Of a stretch of DNA of 64,000 nt, positions 57,317-64,000 are shown one piece after another. Within the stretch, counting starts at the first letter, position 1. The number at the start of each line of letters is the position of its first letter. A program made the translations under genes and the position numbers. Source of the DNA: Lucifuga dentata (lineage: Eukaryota; Chordata; Actinopteri; Ophidiiformes; Bythitidae); contig VXCM01001277.1 of the NCBI GenBank assembly GCA_014773175.1, positions 14,514-78,513 on the forward strand. The letters are read 5' to 3'. The notes beneath the pieces are model-generated. The model made no database searches. It had not been told where the DNA came from and worked only from the letters and a program-made list of their open reading frames with translations.

Positions 57317-57353
<37 letters not shown>

Positions 57354-59500
57354 TGTTGAAAATGATTTGTGTGGAAATAAACGTTTAAATGTGACTTTGA
57401 TTTGTTGGCGTGTCAATTAAGTCATGTTAGGCAAGATTTTTATATTTAAAAAAATCATTTTTTTGTCTCACCCCCACCATTTGAAACCCTGGAACTTCAC
57501 TATGTTTGTATAAAACAAAAAGGTAAAGATGGGTATGGTTTCCATGTAAAGGAAGAAATTAATGATAATTTCAGAAGAAAATCCAATAGGGCTGGATTGT
57601 CATCATTATTGATTAGTCTGATAATTGTTTCAATTAATCATTTATTGCACTAGTGCAGTGCCCATTCAAAATGTACCTGTTTGAACCAGGCTGGACTTTA
57701 TAGTGTACGCCACAGCCTGTCATAAGTGTCCGTGGAGCGGAGTATATCCTGCCATGCCTGGAATGTATCCTGCCATCGCGCCTGGAGCGTGTTCAGACCG
57801 TGCCGGACTTTACAACATGTGCTGCAGCCTGTCATAATTTTGTTCTGCATGTCCTCGTGAGCTAGTTTTGTTTGCTGTATGGCATCGGGTTGAGACCATG
57901 CCACTCGGACCGGTATCCTGCCACACGGACTACTTTTTACCAGCACAGCTCAATTCAAGAACCGCTCATCAAACAACTTCACACGTGACGCTGCACGTCC
58001 TTGGGTCCTGAGCAACAAACCTGCTGAATTTCAACTNACAACTTCACACGTGACGCTGCACGTCCTTGGGTCCTGAGCAACAAACCTGCTGAATTTCAAC
58101 TTCCTTCAGCGCCGGGTTCTAGAGATGTCGGTGCCACAGACAGAAGGAGACAGAGAAACTCCCACAATTATTGAAATAGCATATTCTGGCTAAAAAAATA
58201 CAGGTAAAACTGTCAAAAGTTTAAAAGGTATTCAAGTTCCAAGTACATGAAGCAGAGAAAAGAGGCAAATTCTCACGTTTGATTAACTGAATGACATAAT
58301 GTTTTAAAGGTTTCAAAGACTAAAAATGACTAATTAATAATTTAAAAATTCTTGATTTGATTTGTTCTGCTTCCTACACAGGAAACAAGAGACATAGCCA
58401 GAGAAAACTGTTGTTTCATTTTCCTCCTCTTTTGTCCTTTTAGACTTGAAAAAAAATAAAATAAATAAAATCATGGAGCAGTGGGTTGAGCTTCCACATT
58501 AGAGGAATTCTGGGTAAAGAGTTCAAACGGTTCTCAACGTGACCCTGTTTGAACCTGATGTGTGCACACAGAACGGACCAACGGCCGCGCCGCTTTTGGG
58601 AATTCTTGTTACTGGAGGTTAAATTCTCCGAGTTCGCCACAAGTCACAGAACGGGAGCCCTGCAGCTCACAGAGCGATTTAGCGTTTGCTCAAGGACACT
58701 CTGGCAAAGCGGATGGCCCTTTGATTTTTCTTCCTGCTGCCAAAATCCTGAATCATTTCTGCGCGGAAGTAACAGAATAGAGTAAATATCTCTCAGAGGG
58801 AACGGAGGGTCGGTACTTGAAAACAGTTTTGCAGAGTCGTGTGTTGTATCTTGTAAACCGAGTTATTTTTCCACTCACAGCGGGAGCCGGCAAGCCCACG
58901 AGGGAATTCACTTTTGACATATGTGCTTGATTTACACTTTCTCACACACACATACACACAAGCTCGTCAGAAGTGAAGTGCCCGCACTCTGAGTTCTGCT
59001 GAAAGGTTGATGACTCACGTGAGAAGAATGAGTCGTGATCAGGCTTCGCTCAATGAAAGCAGCTCTTACGCAAGCGCAGGAACACAAACACGCGCAGGGG
59101 AACGAGCAGACGTGCAGAGAAAACGAGGCGCAATGAAAGCCTAAATCCTGCCAGGTGTTCTCTTCCTCCTCCTCTCTCTTACTTTGTATTTCTCCTCCTC
59201 TTTTCGCCATCAGCCATTTGCCTCGAAATCCAATCTAAGTGTGACAGAAACAAACTCACACAGACAGTCTGTGGGTGCGCAGAGTGACGGGATTAAAGAG
59301 ATGTGTCTAAATTTAAATGTTTGCATGCATGCATCCATCTTATACTCAGCCCTGGTGTGTGTGTTTGTGTGTGTGCATCTGCAAGGTAACAAGACTAATA
59401 GTAGTATGTGTCTTGCTGGTGGATGAGTGTGTCTGCGAGGTCAATGATGCAGGAAGTAACATGAGTCATCGCTTAGGAGACTGTAATACATACACGCACG

Positions 59501-59534
<34 letters not shown>

Positions 59535-59635
59535 GGAAGAGCATCAAGGTATATTAATATATTATACATATCAAAAATATTAGTGTTGTTTTGGGTAAGT
59601 TTTGGTCTGTTTTATCAGCTGCAGGCTGTCAGATT

Positions 59636-59800
59636 GATTTTTTTTTAATATCTTTATTGATTTAACAAAAACAAAAAAAGGGGGGGGTACAGATGAGGAT
59701 TATAACAATGCATAAATTTTTTTTTAAATTTTAATTACATGATTTGAATAGTGGGATACAAGTGTAAAATCATTTTTATGCATTGATGTTTAGCATTTAT
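59636..59800 (-). mobile_element. possible antisense retroelement 3' end
   Basis: A T-run followed by ATATCTTTATTGATTTAAC and AT-rich sequence looks like the poly-A end of a LINE-type element on the minus strand. No coding domain was seen. Confidence 0.25.
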
Positions 59801-61042
59801 CAACTAAAAGCTATTTTAGCATTTTGTTTTTTCCTCTCACACATTCAGCCCTTATGAAAAATGTATTTGTGAAAACTTCAAATTCATTAAGTTAAAAAAA
59901 AAAAGCTGGAAACTGTAAATCTTCAGACAAAAGATCACATTATTATGCAAAATTCACATCTTTATGAATAAATCATGTGCAAAATAATCTCTGGAATAAA
60001 TTCAAACATATACCCAAAATTCTTTATTGTTGGAGCTTAATTTTCACAAAAACTGAAAACAAACTTTAAAGGTCAGAATCTGATTTGTGTGTCAGGTTTT
60101 GTTTACTTATTTCTACATAAGAGCCACAAATCATTCATAAAATTATGAGAATAAAGTGTAAAATGTGGCAACCAATCAGAAGCCTCGTGTCATATGATGT
60201 GTGTCACTTCATTCAGACATGGATAACACTAAATGACATGAGCATTGGGCCTTTTTGCTAATTGTTTCCAAAAATAAACTTTAATCGCTCATTACTGAAA
60301 TCAAATAATATTTCAGGTGTTTTTGTTTGGTTTTTTTTGTTCTTTTATGTTATGGGATCATTTTTAACTGCAGATCGCATGCACTTAAACGGCTAATTGT
60401 GATGTTTGTAGTGTGATTACTTTAAGGGGCGGAGCTAGTTACAATAGCACTAATTTCCCCACACGCTCGAAAAAAAGAATACTGAATGAGTAAAACGAGT
60501 TCCTGACACGATTAAAATGAAAAACTAAATAAAATAATGTTTCATTTATGGAGGAATGGCCATCTTTAACGGTGTTAAACCCGGGCGCTCTTCATTTAAC
60601 GGGGCTTTTGGATCTGTGATATTCTTTGCTTTCCTCCCATACTGAGAGGTAAGTGAACGCCTCACGGAAAGTAGAAAAGACTTGACCGTAATGAACTTTA
60701 CTACAGACATTATGAGTCAGATATTGATCTCATCTGTCTGGACTGATTTCAATTTTATTTTACAAAGTGTTATTTAAAAGATTCTTTTTTTTTTTTTTTT
60801 TNTTTTTTTTTTTTTTTTTGATTATTACAAATGGATCAGTAAAATATCAGCAGATCATCAGCAACAGTATAATTAGATGCAGCAATTCCAAACTGGGAGA
60901 ATCTCGACTAGAATCGCCATAGCCTGCATGTCAGGACATTCACATTCTCACACAGACACACACACACATCGTGCATCTATGTAATCGATGCAGCCAATTT
61001 ACCTAAATTGAAAAAAATGTTTCTCCACACTGAAGCAGCATA

Positions 61043-61083
<41 letters not shown>
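61043..61083 (+). repeat. (GT)n microsatellite
   Basis: About 20 GT units in presumed picalm intron. Confidence 0.96.
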
Positions 61084-61084
<1 letters not shown>

Positions 61085-62132
61085 TTGCTGCATATGTGTG
61101 TTCATGCTGGGTCACCCTGGAATTTTTACTTTCTTAATAGGACGTCTGGCCTTTAGAGATAATCAGGAGTCCATCAAGCATGCACACATACACAATCACA
61201 CACACACACAGACCCCTGTTCATACACCCTAATGTATGACTCTGCACTAATCATCTTTATATTGAACACACCAGCAGTTGATAGCAAGCTAATGGTGCTT
61301 ATGCGCGTGTGTGTGCGCATATGTATTGTGTGCATCCAAGCTTTTCAGATTATCACAGCGAATGACCCCTATTAAGTCAAGGTGACATTACACACACACA
61401 CACACACGCACCATCCTTCCCTGTCCCTGACACAACGTTTGAGTCAGCACTTTTCTACGCCCATTTTCCTCTCTCTCTCTTTTTTCAATCTGTTCTCCCT
61501 TTTTCCTCACATTTTTTCCTTTCAGTCTTTCATAATATCTCCCTTGCCCCTCCTTCTCAGCTTAAATACCTACCACTGTGTGTGTGTGTGTGTGTACGTC
61601 TCGGTGACGTCACTGAAACAAATGGGCCGTTCGCTATCTGGGACACTGGTGGCAGTGGGGTGGTGTGGGGGGGTGGAANGGGGGGGGCACTCATATATAG
61701 CAACTTCACACTGGCAAAAAAGGCACAAAAACGTCATCGTCTCACACCACACACACCTTGTTCTTGCTCTCCCTTGCTCTCTCTCTCTCCCTTGCTCACT
61801 CAGTGTGTCCTGCTGCCATCAGCACTTTCGCCACTGTCCTCACCAGACCGTCCCCGTCTCCTCTCATGTCCTTAATGACTCTCGCTCTCATTTCTCTCTC
61901 TGAAACGCAGCGTCACATGACTCCTGACACGCTGAGGTGGGATCAGATTCTAATGTTCCTTCCCTGAAGAATGAAGGATTATTTGTGACGTGTGTGAGTA
62001 AATGTGTTTTACCGAGGTTGTGTCATATTATGGCACTTTTTTTGAGACCGCCATATCCTGAGAAGTCATATTATACTGACAAAAAAAAAGACTATGTGAG
62101 TTATTAAAAATGCTATGACTTTTATGATATAT

Positions 62133-62737
62133 TTAAAGGACTATACCAGTGGTTTTGCATATCTGTGTCCAATATAAACAACCCGCAAATACATTACAAC
62201 CATTTTCCAAAACATACTGCAGGAGCGGTACATTTTAGAATTGTTTTTCCTACCTTCCACACTGCTTTTGGTTTCATTTCATTCTGGTATGCTGTTAAAA
62301 TAAACTTGTAGAGATCTGGAACGTGCTTCAGATAGGTAATCCATCACAGCGAACACAATAGCTATCAAATATTTTTGTTAAAGTCAGTTTATTTAACCGA
62401 TACAACATGGAGCAGCACGGAAGAAAATGTATGTCGCCGCCAGGGAATGTAGTCCCAGGATATGATGGTTTCTACCAGTGACTTAAAACAACCTTCACTT
62501 CTACATTCGGATGTATGTGCTAGCAGTGAAAAAATTTAATTTTAAGGCAGTTGCATCACTTCAACATTTGATTTTGATAGATTAGAGGATTTGGCAAAAT
62601 AACAGGAAAGCTAAATTATGTTATATTATTATGGATTTATGTTTTAGAAGAACAGCTGTCAGTAATGCATATGTGGGTGTGTGCTGGTAGTATTTACTGG
62701 GCTTAAACATGCAAAAATCACTGGTATGGTCCTTTAA
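62133..62737 (+). mobile_element. TTAA-family MITE, full-length
   Basis: TTAA-AGGACTATACCAGTGGTTTTGC ... AAAAATCACTGGTATGGTCCT-TTAA, about 605 bp, with the complete interior. Confidence 0.9.
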
Positions 62738-63686
62738 GCGTGACAGGTTAGAGGTGCTCTGTGTTACCTTCACTTTGCAAAAGTAATTGTTCTCATTTAT
62801 ATACAAACTGTAAACAGGCCTTTTTTGGAAATCAAACTAACAGCATCAAAAATTAGCTGAAGGATAAATCAGTATTATTACTGTGTGAAATATCCCTTTA
62901 AAAAAAGTGCAGAAAGTCTTCTAAACGATCAAATCTAACCCTGCCTTTCTCCTGTTCACACAACACCAGCTTCTACCAACACCCTCCTCTTCCTCTCACA
63001 TCTTCCTCTCCGTCTTCGCTGCTGGGTGGCCGAGCCATCCACGCTCCCAGGGGAGAGACCCAGCAGACCGAGCTACGCTGTCCAGGGATGGAGCTCCTGA
63101 GAGGGGAGGGATGGAGCATCGTGGCTGGACGTGGGGAGGGGGGGTGGTGGTGGAAAAGCGGCTCTCCCAGCAATTGTTTGGGATTTCCTGCTGGGTTGTT
63201 TTTTTGGAACATGGCGGCCTGTTGTGCAAAGACTTGGCAATGCACAGGCGCACGCTGATGAATGAGACAATGGCAAGACAAAGAGCTGGAACTACACGAG
63301 ATGTAAACAGAACCATGACTCAGCACTCAGTCCTAAATTCAACTTGTGCTTTTTTTTAAATTTTGGTTTATTATACTATACAAAATACCAACTATAAAAG
63401 TGTAAGACTGTATAAAGCTAACAAGCACACACAGATACTGGTCCTGTGTGTGTCTGCGTTCTGCCATAAACATCTATGAGCGCCGACAATCTCCAGACCC
63501 TGCAGCAGCATTTCCTCCAGAGCGGCTTTGTACCCACATGAACGTGAAATAGTGATCAAAGATATTGATTGCCTGCTGATCGCTCGTAAAATTCAGAGTG
63601 TCGCTGGGGAGTGAGCCAGTTTTCTTCTTGGCATGAGGGACAAAACTGGAAGTGAAGAATTGAAGGAGTATCAATACTGACTTGTG

Positions 63687-63718
<32 letters not shown>

Positions 63719-64000
63719 TCACTCACAAATGCGCTATTATTCCGCTCAAGATCTGAAGCTGTTTTATGAGAATGACAGCAGAGGAAAAAGAAGAGCTATT
63801 AAAACTTAATTTGGCTGCAATTTGCTACGAATGTTAAATTAGTGCCTTGGTTTTGAAAGAGACGGCTAAATGTATTAGCATGGTTAGCGGAATAGCACGG
63901 GCAACACTGAAGTTGCAGCTCCATTTTGCTGACAGCAAATTACAATGAATGCAACAGCGAAATAAATATGTTTGCGCTACGGTCCAACAATCCATATTCA

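Larger units (their letters stand above)
54238..64000. other. upstream picalm intron, no exon recognised
   Basis: The human order would place YLIQCTNEMN... and the MSGQSLTDR... start exon upstream of the 54237 exon. Neither pattern was found on the minus strand here, so both are probably beyond the window. The interval holds two TTAA MITEs, a 33-N gap, an N-linked duplication (57973-58101), GT and CA runs (61043-61083, 59514-59534) and AT-rich unique sequence. Confidence 0.6.

Noticed and set aside
57698..57946. 82-codon minus-strand ORF
   Set aside because: Overlaps a diverged internal repeat; no recognisable domain.
63474..63722. 82-codon minus-strand ORF with a non-repetitive part (LPSDTLNFTSDQQA)
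   Set aside because: It looks less random than most, but I recognise no family. It does not match the expected upstream picalm exons, and half of it is a CT repeat. Left as unexplained, not called.
1..64000. CRISPR arrays, operons, prophage or tRNA/rRNA genes
   Set aside because: The repeats are microsatellites, minisatellites and MITEs; there are no spacer-repeat units of CRISPR type and no cloverleaf-like gene was recognised. The sequence is vertebrate.

Overview
The window looks like nuclear DNA of a ray-finned (probably teleost) fish. The evidence is spliced vertebrate genes with compact introns, very dense CA/GT and CT/GA microsatellites, many short non-autonomous DNA transposons, and Tol2-like hAT ends. 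It is a draft assembly, with about 30 N gaps, most of them a single N. No bacterial, viral, CRISPR or tRNA/rRNA features were seen.

Two protein genes could be rebuilt exon by exon, both on the minus strand. The first is a complete melusin gene (itgb1bp2): 11 coding exons from the ATG at 11920 down to the stop at 4245, 430 codons. It has two CHORD zinc-binding domains, a CS (p23-like) domain and an unusually long charged tail. The second is a PICALM-type clathrin assembly gene (picalm or a close paralogue): 17 coding exons from 54237 down to a stop at 19969, 525 codons in the window. It starts inside the ANTH domain at the equivalent of human residue 92. The first two coding exons lie beyond the right edge. 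All splice phases join without conflict in both genes.

Layout: 1-1115 is a TATAGTC-rich minisatellite. 1350-4244 is old transposon debris, including a hAT transposase fragment, then the melusin 3' flank. 4245-11920 is melusin. 11921-12145 holds its 5' UTR and a candidate muscle promoter. 12.2-19.6 kb is intergenic sequence plus the probable picalm 3' UTR. 19969-54237 holds picalm exons. 54.2-64 kb reads as upstream picalm intron, with repeats and no recognisable exon.

The two genes have separate jobs. Melusin is known as a muscle-restricted, integrin- and HSP90-associated chaperone-like protein. PICALM binds PI(4,5)P2, clathrin and AP-2 and controls endocytic vesicle size and SNARE sorting. 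Their adjacency may be historical: in human, PICALM and the melusin paralogue CHORDC1 both lie at 11q14. No new biological system is claimed. The most interesting signals are CA repeats placed just after many 5' splice sites, a TTAA-flanked MITE family with at least 13 copies, and assembly artefacts that mimic tandem duplications.
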